Of a stretch of DNA of 64,000 nucleotides, positions 48,994-60,216 are shown in pieces. Position 1 is the first letter of the stretch. Every line of letters begins with the position of its first letter. A program made the position numbers and the translations under genes. Source of the DNA: Tomocerus qinae (lineage: Eukaryota; Arthropoda; Collembola; Entomobryomorpha; Tomoceridae); assembly GCA_020055645.1 (NCBI GenBank), contig CM034546.1, positions 37,882,001 through 37,946,000 of the forward strand, in the 5' to 3' direction. The notes beneath the pieces are model-generated. The model made no database searches. It had not been told where the DNA came from and worked only from the letters and a program-made list of their open reading frames with translations.

Positions 48994-49887
48994 CTATGAC
49001 TTACTGTAAAGAACAAAACCCAAATCACAAAATGAATAATTAATTGATTCCGCAGCACTACAAATAAGGAACTGTCCTAAATGATTATCTTCAATCCATT
49101 ACTTCTTCATAGTGGCAATGATGGTGGTTTGGTAAATTCCTTAAGTCTATGTCCTACACAACAAATAATTCATGCTGTCGTTGCTGAAAATTATGTTGTG
49201 GTGTAAATTTGTCATTGAAATAACCATTCGAATGCAAAAAAAAATGTGTAATTTCTTTATTAGTCCGATTTTGTCTTATATATTGAAGAGTGAACAGAAT
49301 TAATTTAAATTATTTAAAATAATTTTGTGTTTATAATTTAAGCTATCCCTTTTAGTGCAATATAGTAAATGCCTACTTTTTTAAATAACATAATGTAGTG
49401 TAGTGGTCCCCGTTTATAATCCTGAATTGGGAGATGATTAAGCTTTTTCTACTAATAAAATTAAGAAAATGGTGCCTTATATGTTTAGGGGGTAGAAAAA
49501 CAGGGAATAACAAAAATTTAATAAATAAATAGTTAGTAGTATTATAAACACAAAATTATTTTAAATAATTTAAATTAATTCTGTTCACTCTTCAATATAT
49601 AAGCCAAAATCGGACTAATAAAGAAATTACACATTTTTTTCTTTTGCATTCGAATGGTTATTTCAATGACAAATTTACACCACAACATAATTTTCAGCAA
49701 CGACAGCATGAATTATTTGTTGTGTAGGACATAGACTTAAGGAATTTACCAAACCACCATCATTGCCACTATGAAGAAGTAATGGATTGAAGATAATCAT
49801 TTAGGACAGTTCCTTATTTGTAGTGCTGCGGAATCAATTAATTATTCATTTTGTGATTTGGGTTTTGTTCTTTACAGTAAGTCATAG
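48994..49887. mobile_element. 894-bp foldback element with ~345-bp arms
   Basis: Arms 48994-49338 and 49541-49887 are near-perfect reverse complements; I see only a few differences, such as CTTATATATTG against GCTTATATATTG and an A-run interrupted by a G. The ~200-bp centre has no ORF. The ends CTATGAC...GTCATAG are each next to TAA (48991-48993 and 49888-49890), a possible 3-bp target duplication of the PIF/Harbinger type, though a 3-bp match is weak evidence. Young, given arm identity. Confidence 0.88.
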
Positions 49888-51245
49888 TAACTTAATTTGA
49901 CCAAAACTGACATTAGCCTGAAGCAATTCAAGTTTTTAATCCCCCTGAAAAATAATTGATTTAAATGGCCCCTTTATTTCTTTTTGTCAAAATTTTTTAT
50001 GCACTTTCTAGTTTACTAAATAAGTGTCGTAGTTTAGTTTGAATGGATATGAGTCTGTTGCGTTTAAACCGTTTACAAGCAATACAAGGAGGTACAACTG
50101 CAAATACAAATGGGAAGGAATCTTGTAACTACCATTACGAAATTAATTACTTAATCGTTCAATAAACTTCCATGTCCTTAGTGGAAATCGTTAAACAGAA
50201 GTAGTAAGCAAATAATTTAATTTCAGAAAAGTGCTAAGTGCATATTTGGGCAAACATCAATAAGTAGTGTACGTCATTTAATTAGTTCTTAGTGTTATTA
50301 TAATTGAATTTAGTTATTGTTCATTGATCTAAATCGATTTATCTAATAGCCACTATAGAATCATAACATCATATTATCAATTGATTTCAATGCGAGTTTA
50401 TTTTACAGATTTTGAACTAGTTTTCCTTGTTGGATATTGAATGATAGTGTTACAATGGCAGATTAAAAATCATTAACCTCCAACGGGTAAAGTGCAATTC
50501 TTGCTTTGATGCAGTATTCCTAATTAACAATAGACATATCTTCACAATTTCATTACATTATTCAAACTATTGGTAGTTTTCTTTGAAGAAAGATCCTTTC
50601 ACTTACATAAAAAATATATTATTAATTATGTGGTGGTCACTCATGAACATTTCATGGCCTTCTATTTGTTATACCTTTTATATGCTCTATTTTTATATTA
50701 AATTTATGATTTTTGAACCAAAATGTTCAAAATATTTTACTTCCATATTATTTAGGACTGTTTAAGCCAGATTGTCTATTGAAACGCCCAATAACGCATT
50801 TTCAGCACATTCTTTTTTATGAAACTCAGTTTTAAGAATGGATTAGATTGTGATTCATTTTTTGCTATGCAAGCCTAAATCTAAAAACATTTTTTTCTCA
50901 AAACGCCAAAAAATGTAGTGCAAGAATTTTTTGTCTCAAATGATGACGATGACTTAGGCATTGTTTGTCCACAAGAAAACCCAACGTTACTTTATTGTAC
51001 AGGTTGTCAACAAATAGCCAATTATCTATAGAAAAATATTAAGTGCATTCAGATTCAGAGTAACTACACCTAAATCAACACATAATTTAATTGCTTTATA
51101 TTCATATTGGAAGTGCAAGAGTGCAACTTCTTTAGTAAGTGAATAGCCGTCACATCAGAAGTCCACATTCATACGAATTTAGTCAATTTAACTTTTTATT
51201 ACTACTTTAAAAGAATTTAGAAGTATTTAGAAACCAGGTTGAAGT
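49888..51245. other. Intergenic region upstream of the intact gustatory receptor
   Basis: Should contain the promoter of 51246-52858. About 50880-51065 resembles 62390-62560 (TTTTTTCTCAAA..., AATTTTTTGT/AATTTTGTGT, AATGATGA, GAAAAATATTAA(G/A)TGC), so part of this upstream region has a decayed copy near the right end of the window. Confidence 0.5.
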
Positions 51246-52858
51246 ATGGATAGTTTTCTTTTGGGTGTAAATGAAGAGGAGAGCCTGATTGGAATTGGGA
51301 TTTGGCCATTAAGAATGGCGAATATTTCAGGATACTACTGCTTCACAATAAGAAAAAGAAAAAACAAGTTTCGTTTTCTCGAATCAAAATTAATTTCCAC
51401 GTCAGTAGCGTGGAGTATCTTTTTACAGATTGAACTTGTTTCGTTTGCAATATATCAAATGGTCAGTTTTACACAGGCAGATATAAAAGCATTTAATTCC
51501 ACCGGACAAACGGCTTTTCTTACCGCCATTGTATTGGGCACATCTATGGCACTTACAACCACGTCGTTAAGAGCATTGGGAATTTGGCAGAGAAAAAGTC
51601 ATTTAGCCATTTGGAAATCGACTGTTCAATTTTACCAACAATTAAGAAATATAACACCTGCCTTTGATAAAAAATATAATGCCTTGCAGCTAAAAATGTA
51701 CAGATCGTTAAGAAACGCTTCAATTTCTATAATTATTTTGACCGTAGTGGTATTTTCAGGGTTAACTTACGACTTGCGGGAACAATACAACAATCCCACA
51801 GTACCCTCTGTGGCCGTGATAGTTGCAGATATTTATTTATTTAATATATTTTTTCATGTAATTTTTCATAAAGTAAATTCACTCGTTATTATATTCTTTA
51901 CTAAACTCTTTAGTTTGGGATTGTCTGTCTCAACCATTGAGCTAAATACATTGTGTGGTCCTGATGAAGGGCCAGATAATACCACTTTTGATAATTTCAT
52001 TAGTAAACCAAATAGGGACAAGTTTTTCAATTTATCGCCGGTCAATTTTGAAAAGAGAGAAAATATTTTGAAATTACTTAAAGTAATAGATTCGTTAGAA
52101 GAATTAATCATGCAGTTTTCCAATATTTTTACTAAAGGGATACTAATAGAATACATTTTCACACTAATGTACATTTTAGGAACAATTTTCATTTTAATGT
52201 ATTTGCCTTTCTATAGTTTACTGCAGAAAATTCAAACAGGTTCTTGTGTTGTTCTGTACATAGTAGTAATGTATTGGCTTTGTAAAGAATGTGAAACTGT
52301 TACTGATCTATTTCAAAAGTTTTTACGTCAATTGCAAAATGTTAGCAATAATCTTGACAATTCGGAAATAAAAACGAAGGTAAGTCTATTTTTTAATAAC
52401 AAATTTATTCGAATAAAAATTTTAAATGGTTGTATACATAAAGATTTTCTATGATATAATATGTTTGGTATAATAATATTCAATGAGATATTATTAAGTT
52501 TACAGCTATGCTAAGCTAAAAAATATTTTGATAATTAATCATAAAAACCTGTATAACCATCGGAAATTTATTGCTCTTAAATCATTGTCTTTTTCGATCG
52601 CTCAGATTCTACTTCTTTCATCCAGGCTATCAAATATTGCACCTTCGATTAACGTGGGAGGATTTTTTAAACTAAATTGCTCATTGTTGACATCGGTTTG
52701 TATATTTTATTTTGTAGCTTTGTTAATAATACGTAATTATTAGAATATTGCTCTTGCATATCTAATAAACCACAAAACAATGTATCTCATTTCAGGTTTT
52801 GAATTCAATGATTACATACATGGTTATTTTGGTCCAATTTCGAGACTCTGAAGACTAA
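51246..52858 (+). CDS. Gustatory receptor, intact, 428 aa
   Basis: Exons 51246-52379, 52606-52695 and 52796-52858, all phase 0, give an open 428-aa protein. Joins: ACGAAG|GTAAGT to CGCTCAG|ATTCTA; ACATCG|GTTTGT to TTTCAG|GTTTTG. The last exon encodes ITYMVILVQFRDSED, an exact TYxxxxxQF, the diagnostic end of insect gustatory receptors. About seven membrane segments precede it. Landmarks: GIWPLRMANISGYYCFTIRK, GQTAFLTAIVLG, LRALGIWQRKSHLAIWKS, NRDKF and LIMQFSNIFTKG. The known role of the family is a ligand-gated cation channel subunit for tastants and other chemicals in sensory neurons. It is the intact paralog of the broken gene at 3515-5714 and of the fragment at 63620-63915. Confidence 0.92.
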
Positions 52859-53700
52859 ATTAAGTTAATAATGTTAAAATACTTGTAAATATGTAAACAA
52901 CTAAAAATTAGCTAATTGGTTATCTTAAAGAAATTGAATAAGTTAATCCGTAATAACCAATTGTTCTAATCCTACTAGTATAGTGGTTATATCTAATACT
53001 GTTATTAATTATCATCATACGTCGGAATTTTATTTATTTAAAATCGCAAAAAATTTACAGGAAAATTTACTAAAAAATGGTAAAAATTTTTCATAAAATT
53101 TTACCAAAAATGGCAAAAAATTTTTTATAAAAATTTACCAACATGGCAAAAATTTTCCCTAAACAGTTTTTTTATTTCGACAAAAATATTATCTATAATA
53201 TAACATTGAAAAATCAAAAACCAGAAACTCTACCTACCTAAATAATCAGGTGGTAAATAAGAACTGCATGTATTATCATCATTTCATTATTGTACATTTA
53301 ATCTTCAATTTTAAAATCCAAACTTAAAATCTTATAACATATATATTGCAATATTAAAATGTTGTCCAAGCTTGCCATTTTAAAATCATATAAATTTTAA
53401 TATTAAAATTTAATCTAAACTTAATATCGAATCTTAACTTCTTAAATTCCAGACCAATTTAAAATCGGATATTAATACGTTAAAATTCAATCCAAACGTA
53501 ATATCGTCCATATTATCTTATTTCTTAAATTAAATTTTTAAAATTGAAATTAAATAAAGTCAACAAAACGGGCAAAATTACACCAATGGCAAAATCATAT
53601 ATATAGTTAAATAATAAGGTGAAACCATTGAGATTTCAACATTTTCCATACTCATGTTTTGTCGCCGTGGACTCAAAAATGCCTTGTGCATACTAAAACA

Positions 53701-53955
53701 TTATAACAATAATTGGTATAATAGAATAAATTCAATCGACAAGAAATAAAGACGAAAATTGTCAGTTTTACTTTCTGCATATTGCAATTTTTCTTGTAAT
53801 TCAACTCTAACTACAACGACACTAAAGTGTAATGTTTGAAAGCCCCGCTTAACCTTGGATAATCTTTTGTAACGAACTTGGATGTTTTGATATGCAATAA
53901 ATTTATCACAAGTTAATCGGCCTAAATCCAAAAAATGATTAAAAAATTTCTTCAA
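53701..53955 (-). CDS. Fragment resembling the N-terminus of a Penelope-like ORF
   Basis: An 84-aa open frame starting MKKFFNHFLDLGRLTCDKF, then YKRLSKVKRGFQTLHFSVVV, rich in basic and aromatic residues. Its position just downstream of a hammerhead-like motif matches the layout of Penelope-like elements, in which a ribozyme-bearing pLTR precedes the ORF start. The family assignment of this piece rests on that layout more than on sequence. The second half is also present in the sibling element at about 39970-40130. Confidence 0.4.
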   Translation of the reverse strand: MKKFFNHFLDLGRLTCDKFIAYQNIQVRYKRLSKVKRGFQTLHFSVVVVRVELQEKLQYAESKTDNFRLYFLSIEFILLYQLLL

Positions 53956-53962
53956 TTCAAAA

Positions 53963-54018
53963 TCCAGTTTGGTAATAGGACAACATGTTTCGATTTAATC
54001 TTTGTCAAGTCCAACTGG
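53963..54018 (-). ncRNA. Hammerhead-ribozyme-like motif (degenerate)
   Basis: The minus strand reads GGACTTGACAAAGATTAAAT then CGAAACATGTTGTCC, framed by CCAGTTGG and CCAAACTGG, which can pair as stem I. CGAAAC, a tiny ACATGT stem III and GTC before the cleavage site fit the minimal hammerheads known from Penelope-like elements, but the CTGANGA box is imperfect (CTTGACAAAG). It may be inactive. Confidence 0.35.
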
Positions 54019-54406
54019 AATACATTACATAAAAATACATTGTTCGTTTTAATTTTATGTTCAGTAATGTAATACTATACAAGGAATCACTTTGAAGTCT
54101 TTGACATTAAAATAATAATTATATTATATAGTAATTAACTTTTACAGATAATATTGTAAGTTTGTATAAAATAATATAAAATAAATATAAAATAATATAA
54201 AATAAAATAATTGCCATTAGAGGAGACTTACCCAAATAACAGTGTTATGTATCTAAATTAGTACACTGTACATTGTGTTAAATTGTGTTAAATTTATAAA
54301 TATAATTACAATTAATGAGATTAATCATTCGCTCATTGTCAGCTGAAAGAGCGCGGTTCTCATGTTACTCTATTTTTGAACATTGGCGCAAATTCATTTT
54401 CCCCAT

Positions 54407-55837
54407 TTATTTTAGGAGATATTGATTTAGTGAATTAGTCTTACAAAAGGCCAGAGAGATACTTAGGTTGTCTAAAATCTGTAGAAATCTATTGTCTATA
54501 CATTGTTTCATCGCCTCAATTAATTGTTCATTAAAGATTTTCCCCAAATTGTTAATATTTTTGTAGAATGGTAAAACTAGAAAGATTTTGTTACCCGTGT
54601 TAATTGCATTATTAAATACCTCAGAAATACTAACATTATATTGGTTTAAAACCTCTGGTGTATGTAAATACAAATTAGTAATAAGCATTTTTTTCTTAGG
54701 CCTTAAGATTTCGTATCTTGTTATTTTACTTAGCTTATCAATGCTATTTTCTATTAAACTATTTGGATAGCCTCTTGGTATGAATTTCTCAAGTTCATTT
54801 TTGATTTCAATTTTTGCAGCGTCTTCATTTGATGTACATCTTATAATTCTGATACCAGCAGAGAATGGTAGGGATTGTTTTACATGAAAAGGGTGATTAG
54901 AAAGGTAGTGTAAGTATTGGTGCTTGCTCATAGGTTTTCTGAAAATGCTTGTACTTAGTTCATTATTATCATTTATATTTACAGTTAAATCTAGAAAATT
55001 CACAGTTTTGTCATTAACATTATAGGTAAAGGTTAAGAAATTATGTTTTAACATAGTATTAATGTAATTATTAACATCAATAATTTCTGTAACATCTAGG
55101 ATCAAAAATATGTCGTCAATAAAGCGTACATTAAATGCTACTTCAGGTTTGTTATGAAAGTTTGATTGTAGTTCCCTTGATACAGTTATATTAGCAATGA
55201 CTACACTAGCACTTGAACCCATTGGAATTCCTTTGTGTTGTTTATAATATAAATTATTGAATTCAACATAGCTATAATTTAAAGTCCAATTTAACAGTTT
55301 TTCCAATTGTTTAGTTGATAATGGTACATTATCATTTAACAAGTGCCTGTTTTCTTCATACGCTGCTAAACAGTGATGTTTACAAGTAATAATTGGTAAA
55401 TTAGGATACATAGATTCTATATCTGCTGTTACAAGTACATACTTTCGGTTGGGGTTTAATTTAACTTGATTTAACCGTAAAATGAAATGTGTTGTATCTA
55501 TTATTACTTCTGGAAGTAGATTCATTACTGGTTGCAAAGTTATATCCACTAATTTGCTGTAATTTCTATTACCACATTTAACGTTACTACTTATTGGTCT
55601 AACAGGTGGGAATGTTTTAAAATCTTTGTGTACTTTTGGTAAACCATGAAACATAGCAGGTTCATAGTTTGTGTCTATTAAATCTTTAACTTTTAATTCA
55701 GGTGGAAACTTGTAGCTTTTAATTTCATCAATCATTGATTCCATTTCATAAATAAAATGCGCTTTAGTTGAAGGCAGGTATACTTCTAAATTATTTAACT
55801 GTTTGAGGATTTCTTTATCATAATCAACCCTATCCAT
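54407..55837 (-). CDS. Penelope-like reverse transcriptase, 476 aa, lacking GIY-YIG endonuclease
   Basis: The 476 aa have the hallmarks of Penelope-like reverse transcriptases: HGLPKVHK (64-71) with RPISSN, the motif A region TADIESMYPNLP (about 137-148, Asp139), KGIPMGSSAS (202-211), the catalytic FIDDIFLI (239-246), FLDLTVNI (281-288), and FRKPMS with YLSNHPFHVKQ (about 299-321). The frame is open 72 nt further upstream, where it reads SEKNIIIKSADKNAGICIMD, the usual Penelope-like ADKN motif. The ATG at 55837 therefore lies inside the conserved domain, and the natural N-terminus is absent from this frame. There is no GIY-YIG domain at the C-terminus. All catalytic residues are present, and the long open frame suggests recent selection or very recent capture. 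Confidence 0.9.
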   Translation of the reverse strand: MDRVDYDKEILKQLNNLEVYLPSTKAHFIYEMESMIDEIKSYKFPPELKVKDLIDTNYEPAMFHGLPKVHKDFKTFPPVRPISSNVKCGNRNYSKLVDITLQPVMNLLPEVIIDTTHFILRLNQVKLNPNRKYVLVTADIESMYPNLPIITCKHHCLAAYEENRHLLNDNVPLSTKQLEKLLNWTLNYSYVEFNNLYYKQHKGIPMGSSASVVIANITVSRELQSNFHNKPEVAFNVRFIDDIFLILDVTEIIDVNNYINTMLKHNFLTFTYNVNDKTVNFLDLTVNINDNNELSTSIFRKPMSKHQYLHYLSNHPFHVKQSLPFSAGIRIIRCTSNEDAAKIEIKNELEKFIPRGYPNSLIENSIDKLSKITRYEILRPKKKMLITNLYLHTPEVLNQYNVSISEVFNNAINTGNKIFLVLPFYKNINNLGKIFNEQLIEAMKQCIDNRFLQILDNLSISLAFCKTNSLNQYLLK

Positions 55838-56239
55838 AATACAAATACCAGCGTTTTTATCCGCAGATTTTATAATAATATTTTTTTCCGATTGAATGTC
55901 ACTGTAGGCTTATTGAAAAGATAATTTATGCAAATGCATTTATTTTATTGTAACAGTTTCGTTTTGAGAATTTTAAAAAAAATTTTGAACATACAATATT
56001 CTGGAAATTGCCAAAATATTTTCTTAAGATTTTTTTATGTCGAAAATTTTATGTAAACTTTTTTTATTTAAAAAAATTTTACTAAAACTTTAAATTTTTT
56101 TATAACTCAAAAGTGTAAAAAAGTTTACTAACACTTTTATATTTTTGAAATCCTCAGTGCATGATTCGTGTAGATACGAAGTCTCAGAACTCTATGAGAA
56201 GGCTGTAAAAATTTTACTTAAATAAAATTCCGACGTCTG

Positions 56240-57394
56240 ATTATCATCTATAGCTATTATTATATACACGTCATTATCAATACATTCGTGCAAAAACTAA
56301 ATCTCATTAAAGAATATAGATAATTGCACGAATAAAGAGAGAAATAAGTAAATAATTTTAAGTAAATTGACAAATACGAGAAAATAAGGAAATTACATTT
56401 TTGATTACGGTGAGAATTGTAACTCCAGACGCCTTCTCAGTGTATATAAAAGATGCTACAGTTCAGCGGCCAAAAGTGTTATGACTTGTATTGGCTCATT
56501 ACGTCACAGCTCCAGCATTGCTTTGCTATCGATCGCTGCTAAAGATATCTCTAGATGTAAACTAATAACTAACTAGTTCGTTCTTTATCAGTTACTTTGA
56601 TCTTCTCCTGACTCCTGTTCCGCATCTCGTCAAGTCCCCTGCGCAATTGCACTTTTCAATCTGCGTGGATCCTCTGACTACTACTCTCATCACCACACTC
56701 GGCTCTACGTCCAACTTGTTGTTTGGACAACCTTATTGTGCGGTTGCTTAATCAATTTGTAGTAAGTCCTATTTTAGTGTTTAAATTGGTTACTTATAGT
56801 TAGTATTTATAGTTAGCAATAATATTTAACTAGAATAGCATTTTTCTGTCTTTTACCGTCCTAGAGTCTACATAAAATCTTAAATCCGACTACTTATACT
56901 AACTGTGCGTGCTGTGTAAGTCGTACCTTTACTTCGATACCTTCATTTCTGTATTCCAAAACTCTTCCAGTCAAGCATCGCATCTCTCTGCTTCAAAGCC
57001 ATTCCTGGTATTAGCCATCCCCACCATCACCTGCCTTTACTCCTCTCCCCACACACTCATCCTTTAAGCATTCATAAGTCTAGTCTGTTTCACCTGTCTA
57101 TATTCACTATTTTGCATGTGTTGGAGTTTTAGTATGGTCGTCCTATTTTCCCGACCAACTTTACTCTTCATCACATCCTCATCACTCCTTATTGCATACA
57201 TCCTGCCGATTCTTGCCTGCTTACCCTAAGTATTGAACTCTTATCATACGCATGCGATCATGACTGTACTATACTTATAACGTCATAACAGGAATTCCGG
57301 GAACATTTACATCACAATTTCCGTTGAGTATTCATCGAAGTAAGAAGATTTAGATCTCCTAATCGTAGTCACAAATTCAAAGTTGACATTTGAG
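56240..57394 (+). promoter_or_regulatory. Upstream region of the CARD/F-box gene with a TATA-like box
   Basis: GTATATAAAAGA at 56442-56453 is a good TATA box with a TCAG initiator-like site 15-25 bp downstream (GTTCAGCGGCC). The 900 bp that follow, up to the ATG at 57395, are less AT-rich than most of the window, which would fit a long 5' UTR or an upstream non-coding exon. No open frame of note. Confidence 0.4.
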
Positions 57395-60216
57395 ATGGCC
57401 TGTACAGAAGAGGAGTTGATGGCTGTCGTGTTGAATCTCAGCTACCAAAAAGGGTGGATCACTGAAAATGAAAAGCTTCGAATTGTAAGTTAAAAGTTGC
57501 TTGCTTTTTAAATCTGTTGTGATCAAACAATAACCCGTATATGATAATTATTGATTTAATCGTGAATTTAAAATGATATTATTCGAGTTTTTGGTAATGA
57601 TTTGGCGTACCTATTTTTCTGTATGGTTTAGAAATCCTCAAGGACCCTGAACGATAAAAAGAGGGCAATGCTTAATTTGATTAATATCATGGAATGTGAT
57701 GACAATGCTACAAAAGTGATATTATCCATGAGGTGCGTTCATGAGATGAATACCCCAGATCTTCCAAAGGGAGATGAGAATCGGTTTTTAGCGAAAATAA
57801 TGTCCAAGTTGATTGAAAAGGGCCTAGTCACAGAAGAAGAGAAGTTAGACTATGTAAGTAAATACTCTTGAAAAAATTATTCGATACGCTGTCTATTGTA
57901 CCACGTGACAACTCAAAACTATAAAACTAGCAAGTCGACTAGTAAATAGCAAATAATGAAGTAGTAGTAGTATATTTGAAATGAATTGTAGTGAGTGGTG
58001 GGAGTTGTAAATGTGAAATTAATACATGGACAGTCCTATTCAAGTCATTACTTGGCACTTTTTTAAGCCTCGCTTGGGTCATACTTGTCATTAAGTCTCA
58101 AGTTGGATTTTTTCCCGCCGTACAACGATTGGCGGAGTGGTTAATAGTGGGATAGCAAATGGTTGGGAGATTATCTTATCACCAAAGAACTCTTCTTTTG
58201 TCAGCTATTTCGAAGTACTTAGGGTCAAAGGATCCCAATGCCAAACAGCAAAGGTCAACCTTATATGACCCCATGCAAGTGATATATTTTTCGAAAGCTG
58301 ACCCTTTGACCCTTGCCGGAGTTGTTGGCCATCTAAGAAAACATAAATTATTTAGTACTACATCTGGCTATTATATCATGCATCGCCCCAATGTGTAATA
58401 CATATCTCTATTGACTATTGGCTGAGGGCCTTACTAATTTCAAATGTTTAAAATTTTAAGGAATTGCAGCAGCTTCTTGTAGAAAAGAAAATAGACGTGC
58501 AGGAAAATTTGCCGGATGTTAATTTTGATGACGACATCCCTGATGAAATGGAAAATGCAATAATAAAAAATCCTTTGAAAGTTGGAGTGGTAAGTAATGT
58601 AAATAATACTGTCTTCTGGTATGTATATAGGGAGGGTTCATCTATGATTTTCAATATGAGAATTTAAAGTTTTGACAATTATTCAAATTTAGGTAATCAA
58701 ACGTATACTTCAGTATTTGACTTTCAAAGAAATCAAAGAATCGAGATTGATATCCAAAGAATGGGCATCCGTTGGACTAAATGTTTTGGTTGACCGTTCA
58801 AAAATTACATTCAATTCAGCTGTAGAAAACATACATAATGAACCGATCCAAAGAAGAGGCCCCATAAATTATTTCCAAGTTTTTCCAGAACATAACGAAG
58901 AAAATAAAACGATTGCCTTCAGTCACTTTAAATTTGATAACCCTTTTTGTTCAAAGGTTTGGACCATAGAAGAATTGAATTATTTCTTTCGGAATCAACA
59001 ACAGCACATCACCGAGCTGGAGTTTTCAGACTTGTATTTAGTTAACGATGATGGAAAAGACGTTGATGGTTTTGACATTACACCATGGATAGCTAATTCG
59101 CCTATAGCCATGAAAAATTCAGAAACGAACACAAAATTGAAAATTTTAGTTCATTCTTTCCGACATTCAAATCTCTCAGTAGATTCAAATGCTTTATCCA
59201 ATGTTAAAGATTTAGAATTGCATAAGTGTAATGTCAACCTCAAAGATGGAAGTCGGATCACTCCAATCAATTTGTATATTGAACATCCCAGATTTACTAA
59301 GGAAGAAAGTCAATTGGCTGAGCTATGCATTAACGATTTTGTGGATTTCTGCAAAGCAAAAATAATCTATATTTACACTGATCAATATATAGATTCGGAA
59401 TTTGAGACTATACTTTCTTTGGACTTGAGCGGATATCACAAACTGGAAAGGCTCGATTTATCATCCGTTACACTCATAAACTGGAAAACTTCAAATTGGA
59501 AAATAGATCAATTAGAACTTCGTGAAATTCCATTGACAGATGTCACGGAAATACAAATCAGAAAACTTCATTTCGAAGATGCCGAAATAGATGTTTCTGT
59601 TCTCCCTCAATCACTGGAGGAACTTTTTATTCACAGTGGCCGCGTAGATAGGCTAGTAGCAACCCAACCGATTGTATTTCATAATTTAAAATCTTTAGCA
59701 TTACATTTAAAAGGTCGTGGATTTTCAGCATTTTTTCAAAATGTTAAATGTCCAAATTTGGTTCGGGTTCACATTAGTAAAGTAGTGAATCAATTTGAAA
59801 TGGATTTTGCATGGCTACCAAGTAGTCTTAAGATACTTCGCCTCGATAAAATTATCATCAAAAATCCAGAAAGTAGAAATTTTAAACTTGACAAACTTGT
59901 ACTGCATGATTATAAATTTTCTCAATTGATTGAAATATGCAGTACACATATTCAAACAAAAGATCTTGTCCTTGTTCATCCTTGGACTAAAAATCCAAAA
60001 GACGCTTATTTGGAATTTTCGAACCTTTTAGAAAACCAAAAACGTTTCCAAGATTTGGGGCAACGTATTTATGTCAATGTTGAAAGCAAGTACTTTTTAC
60101 CCAAAGTGGAAAATTCCCGACATTGGGCTGACAAATATTTTGTTTTTGAAAGTAACTTGGGAAAAAGCATTGATTCCGATGAGTTTGATAAAATATCTCT
60201 TGAATTTGACATGTAG
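57395..60216 (+). CDS. CARD-like + F-box + leucine-rich repeat protein, 654 aa
   Basis: Exons 57395-57484, 57632-57853, 58461-58589 and 58693-60216 are all phase 0 with good GT-AG sites, giving 654 aa. Residues about 5-75 fit a caspase-recruitment fold: GWITENEKLRI, then TLNDKKRAMLNLINIMECDD and VHEMNTPDL. A second start of the same kind follows (FLAKIMSKLIEKGLVTEEEK). Residues about 135-180 (NPLKVGVVIKRILQYLTFKE, IKESRLISKEW) fit an F-box. The rest is a long solenoid with leucine-rich-repeat-like segments (LERLDLSSVTLINW, LKILRLDKIIIKN). F-box/LRR proteins are substrate receptors of SCF ubiquitin ligases; CARDs link death-fold complexes. The domain calls are by eye, the CARD being the less certain. 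Intron 2 (57854-58460) contains an unexplained 79-aa open frame. Confidence 0.8.

Larger units (their letters stand above)
53016..56239 (-). mobile_element. 3,224-bp hAT-like TIR element carrying a Penelope-like reverse transcriptase
   Basis: Ends CATACGTCGGAATTTTATTT (53016) and, in reverse complement, CAGACGTCGGAATTTTATTT (56239) form a ~21-bp inverted repeat with one mismatch. The 8-bp direct repeat ATTATCAT flanks it (53008-53015 and 56240-56247) and fits the hAT pattern nTnnnnAn. No transposase is encoded. The cargo on the minus strand, in order: a 476-aa reverse transcriptase (54407-55837, open frame back to 55909), a hammerhead-like motif (about 53963-54018), and an 84-aa frame (53701-53955) resembling the beginning of a Penelope-like ORF. 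The sibling at 39627-40819 shares the ends but not the reverse transcriptase. Near-identity of shared parts implies recent activity, presumably driven by an autonomous hAT element elsewhere. Confidence 0.88.

Noticed and set aside
53016-56239. The composite as a plain Penelope-like insertion with its own inverted ends
   Set aside because: The 8-bp duplications at both copies and the sibling that keeps both ends without the reverse transcriptase fit DNA-transposon ends better.
58122-58160. tRNA-like GGCGGAGTGGTTAA
   Set aside because: Only an A-box-like match; no B box or stems follow.
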